Shown: positions 1 through 5,058 of the stretch, piece after piece
How positions within the stretch are numbered: position 1 is the first letter of the stretch
How the letters are laid out: each line of letters opens with the position of its first letter
Assembly (NCBI GenBank): GCA_001898095.1
Contig: MKSH01000072.1
Location: forward strand, 7,810 to 17,039
Source of the DNA: Solirubrobacterales bacterium 70-9
GTDB lineage: Bacteria; Actinomycetota; Thermoleophilia; Solirubrobacterales; 70-9
Length of the DNA: 9,230 bases
Direction of reading: 5' to 3'
Made by a program: the position numbers and the translations under genes
The notes under the pieces: generated by a model
What the model was told of the DNA's origin: nothing
The model's database searches: none
Seen by the model: the letters and a program-made list of their open reading frames with translations, nothing else

Positions 1-287
1 ACGTGCTGGCCCTCGTCGAGGCGCAGCAGCTGGGACAGCGTCAGCTCGAGGCCGGCGGCGATCTTCGCCGCGACGGCGAGGGTCGGCGAGGTCTCACCGC
101 GCTCGACCTGGGACAGCATCTGGGCGCTGACCCCGGAGCGGTCGGCCAGGTCGCGCAGGGAGAGCGACATCGCCTCGCGCAAGGCGCGGATGCGGGGGCC
201 GACGGCGGCGATGGGGTCGGCTGCTTGGGGCTGGGTAGCGGTCGCCATGATGCCGCGTACGTTATCACGGACGGTTGTCTGTTGCAT
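1..287 (-). CDS. XRE-family helix-turn-helix transcriptional regulator (3' part cut off by window edge)
   Basis: Reading leftward from an ATG at 285-287, 95 codons are visible before the window ends. Residues about 29-86 form a typical XRE/HTH_3 DNA-binding domain: the stretch RIRALREAMSLSLRDLADRS, then GVSAQMLSQVERG, then TSPTLAVAAKIAAGL. In this family such a domain with a short N-terminal tail is often followed by a C-terminal cupin sensor, but that part lies outside the window. I chose the ATG at 287 rather than the in-frame ATG at 248 because it has a strong Shine-Dalgarno, GGGAGGAGGC at 294-303, seven bases upstream. The gene follows the DUF559 gene by 39 bases on the same strand, so the two are probably cotranscribed. 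Its ribosome-binding site lies inside a long inverted repeat (294-352). Target genes cannot be read from the sequence. Confidence 0.87.
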   Translation of the reverse strand, partial: MQQTTVRDNVRGIMATATQPQAADPIAAVGPRIRALREAMSLSLRDLADRSGVSAQMLSQVERGETSPTLAVAAKIAAGLELTLSQLLRLDEGQH

Positions 288-293
288 GTGATT

Positions 294-352
294 GCCTCCT
301 CCCTCGATCCCGAACCAGACGGGCAGTTAGGTCCGGGATCGAGGGAGGAGGC
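294..352 (-). promoter_or_regulatory. 19-bp inverted repeat sequestering the XRE gene's Shine-Dalgarno
   Basis: Arms 294-312 and 334-352 are perfect reverse complements over 19 bases, separated by 21 bases. In minus-strand RNA the upstream arm is the last coding stretch of the DUF559 gene and contains CCTCCTCCC. The downstream arm contains GGGAGGAGGC, the ribosome-binding site of the XRE gene. The DUF559 stop codon (327-329) lies in the loop. A ribosome finishing the DUF559 gene would cover the upstream arm and free the downstream site, so translational coupling is the simplest reading (inference). It could also attenuate transcription, but no U-tract follows. Confidence 0.7.
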
Positions 353-1238
353 TTCGGAGGTCGGCGGCGAGCGCAGAGGGTTCGATCCTCAACTGGTCCT
401 CCGTGATCCGCACAACTCGGAAGCTCGCCGCGAGGAGGCGCCGGTCGCGGCGGTGGTCCTTGCTGATGGCTCGGCGCGTGCCGTGGGACTGGAAGCCGTC
501 GAGCTCACCCACGAGGCGGGCTTGGGGCCAATAGCAGTCGACCTGGAAGCGGTCGTCGCCGACGGACAGCCAAGGGTTCAGGCGCGGACGGGAGATTCGA
601 TGGGCGTCGAGGAAGGGGAGGAACGATTCCTCGAGGGGGCTGCGGACCCTGCCGCCGGGGTCGTCGTTCAGGCGCTGGAGGCATCTGGCGACGATCGGGG
701 CGCCGTGGTGATGCGGATGGCGGGCGAGAAGCGCGGGGATCGAGAGGGGACCGTAGATGCCGAGGTATTCGATCTCCCGGAGCGCCGTCTCAGCCGCCGC
801 CTCACCGCGGTCCGAGGCGAGGTCGAGGACGGCACGGGCGGCGGTCGTGACCGGGATTCCGTCTCGGGTCGTGACCTCGTCGGGAGGGAGGGCACCGAAG
901 TGGCGGTGGATCGAGCCCTGCGAACGCGTGTGGCGCGGCACCGTCACGTGCGCCTCCCCCGCCCCGTGTCCCCAGATCCCCCAAAGCGCCGTGGCGGAGC
1001 GGTGGCTGAGAACGGCTCCCGGTCCCGAAGCAAGCACCGCCGCCATCCATCTGCCCCGCTGCGTGATCGCGTCGTGCCCCACGGCGTAGACACCTGGATG
1101 AACACGATGGAGTCCGCCTTCACGCCGCCATCGATCCACCGTGTTCCCGGAAAGTCCCAGCCCTTCTACCTGGCCGCGCGTCACGACGCCGTGCTGACGC
1201 CCCGCGATCACGGCCAATCCCCTGTTCTCCACCCCCAC
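327..1238 (-). CDS. AbiEi-like N-terminal domain / DUF559 endonuclease-like protein
   Basis: The protein has about 303 residues with two recognisable parts. Residues about 13-55 resemble the winged-helix domain of AbiEi-type antitoxins (GVVTRGQVEGLGLS, then a WRREGGLHRVHPGVYAVG stretch), followed by LSHRSATALWG at 78-88 and GIPVTTAARAVLDLA at 127-141. Residues about 200-285 resemble DUF559, a Vsr/PD-(D/E)XK-like fold: E203/E204, D234 in FQVDCYWP, E246 and D248 in GELDG, H252, and an RDRRLLAASFRVVRIT stretch at 264-279. This architecture is common and often multicopy in actinobacteria; its biochemical role is not established. No AbiEii nucleotidyltransferase toxin partner is present here. The longest start is GTG at 1236-1238 and lacks a Shine-Dalgarno; GTGs at 1232 and at codon 10 (with AGGGGA six bases upstream) are alternatives, so the exact N-terminus is uncertain. 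It leads into the XRE gene 39 bases downstream. Confidence 0.85.
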   Translation of the reverse strand: MGVENRGLAVIAGRQHGVVTRGQVEGLGLSGNTVDRWRREGGLHRVHPGVYAVGHDAITQRGRWMAAVLASGPGAVLSHRSATALWGIWGHGAGEAHVTVPRHTRSQGSIHRHFGALPPDEVTTRDGIPVTTAARAVLDLASDRGEAAAETALREIEYLGIYGPLSIPALLARHPHHHGAPIVARCLQRLNDDPGGRVRSPLEESFLPFLDAHRISRPRLNPWLSVGDDRFQVDCYWPQARLVGELDGFQSHGTRRAISKDHRRDRRLLAASFRVVRITEDQLRIEPSALAADLRSLLPRSRT

Positions 1239-1240
1239 GA

Positions 1241-1260
1241 CGGCCTAAGCCGCGAGGCCG
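1241..1260. repeat. short inverted repeat just upstream of the DUF559 gene
   Basis: CGGCCT at 1241-1246 and AGGCCG at 1255-1260 form a 6-bp dyad with an 8-base spacer, abutting the larger 15-bp inverted repeat. It sits directly before the GTG start of the DUF559 gene. It may be part of an operator or of a composite terminator; in GC-rich DNA a 6-bp dyad is weak evidence alone. Confidence 0.35.
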
Positions 1261-1298
1261 TCCGCATTTACCCCCGCCCTCGAGGGGTAAATGCGGAC
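1260..1298 (-). terminator. 15-bp perfect inverted repeat after leuA (terminator or operator)
   Basis: Arms GTCCGCATTTACCCC (1260-1274) and GGGGTAAATGCGGAC (1284-1298) are perfect complements with a 9-base loop. The element begins nine bases after the leuA stop codon and ends 21 bases before the GTG of the DUF559 gene, which lies on the same strand. No U-tract follows on either strand. It could be a U-less actinobacterial terminator ending the leuA transcript. It could instead be an operator for the downstream gene, since AbiEi-type proteins are known to bind inverted repeats in their own promoters. Position cannot decide between these. Confidence 0.6.
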
Positions 1299-1307
1299 AG
1301 TGCGGGG

Positions 1308-2891
1308 TTAGGGGCCGGTACGCTCGATGGCGGCTTCGGCGGTGGCCGCCTCGGCCTCGCGCGTGGCGGCGCCTTCGAGGCTGTTGGACAGAGCTCGCAG
1401 GTAGGCGCGGGCGCTGGCCTCGATGATGTCGGTCGCGACGCCGGAGCCGGAGGCGAGGGCGCCGTCGGTGCGCAGTTGGACGGTAACCTCTCCGAGGGCG
1501 TCGTCGCCGCCGGTCACTCCCTCGACGGTGTATTTGACGAGCTCGCTCTCGACCCCGGTGGCGGCGCGGATGGCGCGGAAGACGGCATCGATCGGGCCGT
1601 CGCCCTCATTGGCCTCGCCGACGACCTCTTCGCCTGAAGGGAGGACGACCTTGACCTTGGCGGTCGGCTCGGCGCCGCTCGCAGCGCTGACCTCGAAGGA
1701 GGCCAGCTCGTGGGCGTCGGCGCGGTCGCGCATCTCGTCGGAGACGATCGCCTCCAGGTCGAGGGCGGTGACCTGCTTCTTGCGGTCGGCCACTTCCTTG
1801 AACGCTTTGAAGGCCGAGTTGAGGGCGCTGCCCTCGACCTTGTAGCCCATCTGTTCCAGGGCGTCTTTCAGCGCGTGGCGGCCCGAGTGCTTGCCGAGGA
1901 CCAGCGAGTTGGACTCGAAGCCGACTTCGGTCGCGTCCATGATCTCGAAGGTGGTGCGCTCCTTCAGCACGCCGTCCTGGTGGATCCCCGACTCGTGGGC
2001 GAAGGCGTTCCGTCCCACGATCGCCTTGTTCGGCTGCACCGGATAGCCGGTCAGGCGGCTGACCAGACGGCTCGTGCGGGCGATCTCGCGGCTGTTGATC
2101 CCGGTGGTGAAGCCGTGCGCGTCCTCGCGAACCTGGAAGAGCATCGCGATCTCCTCCAGCGAGCAGTTGCCGGCCCGCTCGCCGAGGCCGTTGATCGCGC
2201 ACTCGACCTGGCGGCAGCCGGCCATCACCCCGGCGTAGGAGTTGGCGACGGCCAGGCCGAGGTCGTCGTGGCAGTGGACCGAGGTCGTGACCTTGTGCAG
2301 GTCCGGGACCAGCTCGTAGAAGGTCCGCCACATCGCCGCGTACTCCTCCGGCGTCGCGTAGCCGACCGTGTCGGGGACGTTGATCGTGGTGGCGCCGGCG
2401 TCGATCGCGATCTGCAGCACCTCGGCGGTGAACTCGAAGTCCGAGCGACTCGCGTCCATCGGCGAGAACTCGACGTTGTCGCAGTAGGCCCTGGCCATCG
2501 TCACCGCCGCCTTCGCCTGTCCCTTGACGTCCTCGCGGTCGGTGTTCATCTGGTACTTGATGTGGATGTCGGAGGTCGAGATGAAGGTGTGGATGCGCGG
2601 GCGCGCCGCGTCCTTCACCGCCCCCCAGGCGGCGTCGATATCGGCCTTGTGGGTGCGGGCCAGGCCGCAGATGACCGGACCTTCGACCTTGCGGGCGATC
2701 GCCTGGACGGCCTCGAAATCGCCGGGCGAGGCGATCGGGAAGCCGGCCTCGATGATGTCGACGCCGAGCCGCGCCAGCTGCTGCGCGATCTCCACCTTCT
2801 CGGCGGCGTTGAGCGAGATGCCGGGTGACTGCTCGCCGTCACGCAGCGTGGTGTCGAAAATCTGGACGCGTTTGGTGTCGTTCGGTCCCAT
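1308..2891 (-). CDS. leuA: 2-isopropylmalate synthase
   Basis: LeuA condenses acetyl-CoA with 3-methyl-2-oxobutanoate to give 2-isopropylmalate, the committed step of leucine synthesis in the cytoplasm. The 527 residues show the N-terminal TIM-barrel signature FDTTLRDGEQSPG (12-24), SPMDASRSD (143-151), the metal-site motif HCHDDLG (206-212), NGLGERAGN (234-242) and HESGIHQDG (299-307). Expected divalent-metal ligands D18, H206, H208 and N242 are all present. The GKHSGRHAL motif (333-341) leads to a C-terminal LeuA dimerisation/leucine-feedback domain at about 395-505. Length and motifs fit the bacterial type-1 family (about 515-525 residues), not the longer type-2 LeuA (about 600-640) known from mycobacteria and corynebacteria. 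The ATG at 2889-2891 has a good Shine-Dalgarno, AAGGAG, seven bases upstream. The last ~20 residues are Ala/Glu-rich. Regulation appears to be by a leucine leader peptide and RNA pseudoknot upstream. Confidence 0.96.
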   Translation of the reverse strand: MGPNDTKRVQIFDTTLRDGEQSPGISLNAAEKVEIAQQLARLGVDIIEAGFPIASPGDFEAVQAIARKVEGPVICGLARTHKADIDAAWGAVKDAARPRIHTFISTSDIHIKYQMNTDREDVKGQAKAAVTMARAYCDNVEFSPMDASRSDFEFTAEVLQIAIDAGATTINVPDTVGYATPEEYAAMWRTFYELVPDLHKVTTSVHCHDDLGLAVANSYAGVMAGCRQVECAINGLGERAGNCSLEEIAMLFQVREDAHGFTTGINSREIARTSRLVSRLTGYPVQPNKAIVGRNAFAHESGIHQDGVLKERTTFEIMDATEVGFESNSLVLGKHSGRHALKDALEQMGYKVEGSALNSAFKAFKEVADRKKQVTALDLEAIVSDEMRDRADAHELASFEVSAASGAEPTAKVKVVLPSGEEVVGEANEGDGPIDAVFRAIRAATGVESELVKYTVEGVTGGDDALGEVTVQLRTDGALASGSGVATDIIEASARAYLRALSNSLEGAATREAEAATAEAAIERTGP

Positions 2892-2894
2892 CGG

Positions 2895-2998
2895 ACCTCT
2901 CCTTCTCTCTAAGTCTGGAATTGCCTTATGTCCCTCGCGGCTATCGCGCCGCCCAGCGCTATTCCCCCCGAGGGGGGAGGAGAAGGAGAAGCGCGAGG
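2895..2998 (-). promoter_or_regulatory. leuA leader pseudoknot sequestering the Shine-Dalgarno (translational attenuator)
   Basis: Two crossing helices can form in minus-strand RNA. Stem A: CCTCGCG (2998-2992, over codons Leu8-Ala9 of the leader peptide) with CGCGAGG (2939-2933), 7 bp. Stem B: TCTCCTTCTC (2989-2980, codons Leu10-Leu13) with GAGAAGGAGA (2907-2898), 10 perfect pairs, extendable to 13 with two wobbles at 2990-2992/2897-2895. Stem B buries the leuA Shine-Dalgarno. The order A-B-A'-B' makes it a pseudoknot. A small hairpin, GCGGC/GCCGC (2937-2941/2948-2952), would compete with stem A. A pseudoknot called the LEU element has been proposed computationally upstream of leuA in many Actinobacteria; whether this is a homologue is untested. 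There is no U-tract, so control is more likely on translation. Confidence 0.7.
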
Positions 2999-3018
2999 CT
3001 GTTCAGCGGAAAGGCCAT
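2959..3018 (-). CDS. leuL: leucine-rich leader peptide of leuA
   Basis: A 19-codon reading frame, MAFPLNSLALLLLLPPRGE, ends at a TAG at 2959-2961, 67 bases before the leuA ATG. Seven of 19 residues are leucine, with five consecutive Leu codons (CTT CTC CTT CTC CTC) at positions 10-14. CTT is unusual in a genome this GC-rich. Such a peptide senses charged tRNA-Leu: lack of leucine stalls the ribosome on the Leu run, which is the same RNA that pairs with the leuA ribosome-binding site. The final codons overlap a CCCCCC/GGGGGG dyad (2964-2977). The start is uncertain: the ATG at 3016-3018 has only a purine-rich GGTGGAA in front, and an in-frame GTG at 3022-3024 would suit a leaderless transcript. 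An open frame continues far upstream into the antisense of the MFS gene; that extension is a shadow. Confidence 0.78.
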   Translation of the reverse strand: MAFPLNSLALLLLLPPRGE

Positions 3019-3027
3019 TTCCACCGC

Positions 3028-3065
3028 GCAGGGTAGCGCACCGCCGGGGCGGTGTTCTACCCTGC
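3028..3065. promoter_or_regulatory. nested palindrome with mirrored -10-like boxes between leuA leader and MFS gene
   Basis: Outer arms GCAGGGTAG (3028-3036) and CTACCCTGC (3057-3065) and inner arms CACCGCC (3039-3045) and GGCGGTG (3048-3054) share one centre at about 3046. Each outer arm places the hexamer TACCCT on one strand: at 3058-3063 for the MFS gene, seven bases before its GTG, and at 3035-3030 for the leuA leader, 5-11 bases before its possible starts. TACCCT fits the TANNNT form of actinobacterial -10 boxes. No convincing -35 is seen for either. The palindrome could be the operator of a dimeric repressor controlling both directions. This is inference from geometry. Confidence 0.5.
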
Positions 3066-3070
3066 CGCCG

Positions 3071-4456
3071 GTGGAGCGGACGAAGGTCAACTGGACGACG
3101 CTCTTCGCGATGGGGGCCGCGGTCTTCGTGATCGCCAACGACTTCTCGGCGATCAACGTCGCCCTGCCGACGATGGAGCAGGACTTCCACACGAACATCA
3201 ACACGATCCAGTGGGTGGTGAACGCCTACGCGCTCACCTTCGGCGTGCTGATCGTGACCGGCGGCCGGCTCGCCGACATGTTCGGACGGCGCACCTCCTT
3301 CTTTCTCGGGGCGGGGATCTTCGCGACGATGTCGGCCGCCGGTGGCGCCGCGCCGACGGAGACCTTCCTGATCGTCACCCGCGCCCTGATGGGGATCGGC
3401 GGCGCCCTGATGTGGCCCGCGATCCTCGGTATGACCTACGCGATCCTGCCCGAAGACAAGGCGGGCCTGGCGGGCGGGATCATCATCGGCGCGGCGGGCC
3501 TCGGCAACGCGGCGGGGCCGCTGATCGGCGGCGTCCTCACCGACCTCGCCAGCTGGCGCTGGATCTTCTTCGTCAACGTGCCGATCGCCGCCTTCGCCGT
3601 CGCCGTCGTCTGGTCGAGCGTCCACGTCACCGACCCGAAGGACTCCGACCACCAGATCGACTACGCCGGGATCACGGCGATCTCGCTCGGGCTCGTCTCG
3701 CTGCTGATCGCCCTCGACCAGGTCGACGACTGGGGCTGGGGCGACCCGCGGGTGATCGCGATGCTGGCGATCGCGGCGATCGGGATCGTCGTCTTCCCGC
3801 CGCTCGAGCGACGCGCCGGCCGCCATGCCCTGATCCCCCGCGACGTGATCTCCAACCGCGACTTCGCCGGCTCCTGCGTGGCGATCCTCTGCATGTCGGC
3901 GACCTTCTTCGCGGCACTTCTCTACCTGCCCCAGTTCATGGAGAAGGAACTCGGCTTCTCACCGCTGGAAGCCGGCCTCGGGATGCTGCCCGCGCTGGCC
4001 ACCTTCGGCCTCGTCTCCTTCGTCGCCGGGCCGCTGTACACGCGTCTCGGGGCGAAGCGGCTGGCGGTGATCGGGGCGGCCTGCATGACGGCCGCGGCGA
4101 TCCTCTTCTCCCTGATCGGCGCGAGCGCCGGCTACGGTGCGCTGGTGCCGGGGATGGTCGTGCTGGGGATCGGGATCGGGACCTTCTACCCGACCGCGAC
4201 CACCGCCGGGGTCACCTCGGTCGACGAATCGCGGGCCAGCCTCGCGGGCGGCATCGTCTACATGTTCCAGATCGCCGGCGGGTCGATCGGGCTGGGGCTG
4301 ACGACGACGATCTTCTCGAGCTTCAACCCGCCCTTCATCGACGGCTTCCAGGCCGGGTTCCGGCTCGACGCGGGGATCGCCCTGGTCGGGCTCGCCGTGA
4401 GCGTCCTCCTGGTCGGCGGCTCGCTGCTCGCGCGGCGCGCCGAGGCGACGACCTAG
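3071..4456 (+). CDS. MFS transporter, DHA2 (EmrB/QacA-like) drug:H+ antiporter family
   Basis: This is a 461-residue, strongly hydrophobic inner-membrane protein, sized for about 14 transmembrane helices as in the DHA2 family. TM1 carries NDFSAINVALP (23-33) with a membrane-embedded D24. The MFS motif A loop GRLADMFGRR (65-74) is intact, R104 in RALMGIGGALMWP corresponds to motif B, and GLGNAAGPLIGG (143-154) is the antiporter-type motif C. A short hydrophilic stretch with DPKDSDHQIDY separates the two halves around residue 190. The family exports drugs, biocides or metabolites by proton antiport; the substrate cannot be read here. I chose the GTG at 3071-3073 because the family's N-terminus begins just before TM1 and the upstream frame runs through the divergent leuA leader. 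There is no Shine-Dalgarno, and a TACCCT seven bases upstream would give a leaderless mRNA. It is divergent from leuA, so export of a leucine-pathway compound is possible but speculative. Confidence 0.92.
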   Translation: MERTKVNWTTLFAMGAAVFVIANDFSAINVALPTMEQDFHTNINTIQWVVNAYALTFGVLIVTGGRLADMFGRRTSFFLGAGIFATMSAAGGAAPTETFLIVTRALMGIGGALMWPAILGMTYAILPEDKAGLAGGIIIGAAGLGNAAGPLIGGVLTDLASWRWIFFVNVPIAAFAVAVVWSSVHVTDPKDSDHQIDYAGITAISLGLVSLLIALDQVDDWGWGDPRVIAMLAIAAIGIVVFPPLERRAGRHALIPRDVISNRDFAGSCVAILCMSATFFAALLYLPQFMEKELGFSPLEAGLGMLPALATFGLVSFVAGPLYTRLGAKRLAVIGAACMTAAAILFSLIGASAGYGALVPGMVVLGIGIGTFYPTATTAGVTSVDESRASLAGGIVYMFQIAGGSIGLGLTTTIFSSFNPPFIDGFQAGFRLDAGIALVGLAVSVLLVGGSLLARRAEATT

Positions 4457-4458
4457 CC

Positions 4459-4475
4459 GCGTCCGAGGCCGACGC
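4459..4475. terminator. possible small bidirectional hairpin between convergent genes
   Basis: GCGTC (4459-4463) and GACGC (4471-4475) form a 5-bp stem with a 7-base loop in the 20-base gap between the convergent MFS and RTX-repeat genes. There is no U-tract. The location is where a shared terminator is expected, but the stem is short and could be chance. Confidence 0.25.
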
Positions 4476-4476
4476 C

Positions 4477-5019
4477 CTACGGCCGCAGGATGTTCTGCCC
4501 GGAGCCGCCGTTCAACTTGTCGACGCCGGGACCGCCGATCAGCAGGTCGTTGCCGCCGCGCCCGTTCAGTTCGTCATCGCCGGGACCGCCGATCAGCTTG
4601 TCGGGACCGGCGCCGCCGGTCAGCACGTCGTCGCCTTCGCCGCCGCGGATCGTCGCCGGGACCGGCACCGTGCGGCCGAGCGTGACGATGTCGTTCCCCG
4701 CCCCGGTGTTGATTTCGAAGCCCGCGATCGGCGCCGCTTCGCAAAGCAGCTCGGTGGTCAGCTTTTCGGGGTGGGTGCAGACGGTGCCGCCGACTTCGAG
4801 CGGCGTCGCCGATTCGATTTCGTACGAGCGGCCATTGGCGCTCAGTTCGATCGTGATCTTGTCTTCGCCGGGGCTGCCGGCAAGCACCAGGTTGATCGAG
4901 TGTTCCGGCGTCGGGTAGCCGATCCGCGGGATCGCGGAGCTCGCCGCGGCGGAGACCGCGGCAAGGCACGATGCCGCGGCAATCGCCGCGGCAGCAAAGA
5001 GTCCGGCAAAGCGCTGCAT
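4477..5019 (-). CDS. small secreted RTX-type (hemolysin-type calcium-binding repeat) protein
   Basis: The 180-residue protein starts with a signal peptide: MQRF, then an alanine-rich hydrophobic stretch to about residue 27, with likely cleavage near SAAASSA. AASC at 15-18 is a poor lipobox, so a lipoprotein is less likely. Residues about 40-120 form an unrecognised beta-rich region with two cysteines (C81, C93) that could form a disulfide. Residues 126-179 carry six nonapeptide-like units of the GGxGxDxLx type (GGEGDDVLT, GGAGPDKLI, GGPGDDELN and so on), and INTGAGNDIVTLG at 103-115 resembles a degenerate unit. These fold as a calcium-binding parallel beta-roll outside the cell. There is no catalytic domain. 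The ATG at 5017-5019 is preferred over a TTG at 5034 because AAGGAG lies at 5024-5029. It begins 39 bases after the serA stop and may be cotranscribed; a functional link to serine synthesis is not evident. Confidence 0.85.
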   Translation of the reverse strand: MQRFAGLFAAAAIAAASCLAAVSAAASSAIPRIGYPTPEHSINLVLAGSPGEDKITIELSANGRSYEIESATPLEVGGTVCTHPEKLTTELLCEAAPIAGFEINTGAGNDIVTLGRTVPVPATIRGGEGDDVLTGGAGPDKLIGGPGDDELNGRGGNDLLIGGPGVDKLNGGSGQNILRP

Positions 5020-5058
5020 CGAACTCCTTAACAAGGCTTCCGCAGCGACGTTGCGGTC

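Noticed and set aside
378..390. GGGTTCGATCCTC resembling a tRNA T-arm
   Set aside because: It lies inside the conserved C-terminus of the DUF559 protein, and no acceptor or anticodon stem can be paired around it.
3..1637. A 544-codon plus-strand open frame antisense to the XRE, DUF559 and leuA genes
   Set aside because: Shadow frame of GC-rich coding DNA on the other strand. Its translation is low-complexity Gly/Arg/Asp/Val with no domain, while the minus strand encodes recognisable proteins.
2964..2977. CCCCCC/GGGGGG dyad as a transcription terminator for leuA attenuation
   Set aside because: The 2-base spacer leaves only a 5-bp stem with a 4-base loop, it overlaps the end of the leader frame, and no U-tract follows.
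2825..3070. N-terminal extension of the MFS gene to an ATG at 2825
   Set aside because: It would run through the leuA 5' end and leader and add 82 residues with no membrane or family similarity. MFS homologues begin just before TM1, matching GTG 3071.
3052..5031. A 659-codon plus-strand open frame over the MFS and RTX genes
   Set aside because: Arg/Asp-rich shadow frame without motifs; it overlaps two genes with clear family signatures in other frames.
5020..5034. Upstream TTG start for the RTX-repeat protein
   Set aside because: It would place the AAGGAG ribosome-binding site inside the coding region and lengthen the signal peptide needlessly; ATG at 5019 fits better.
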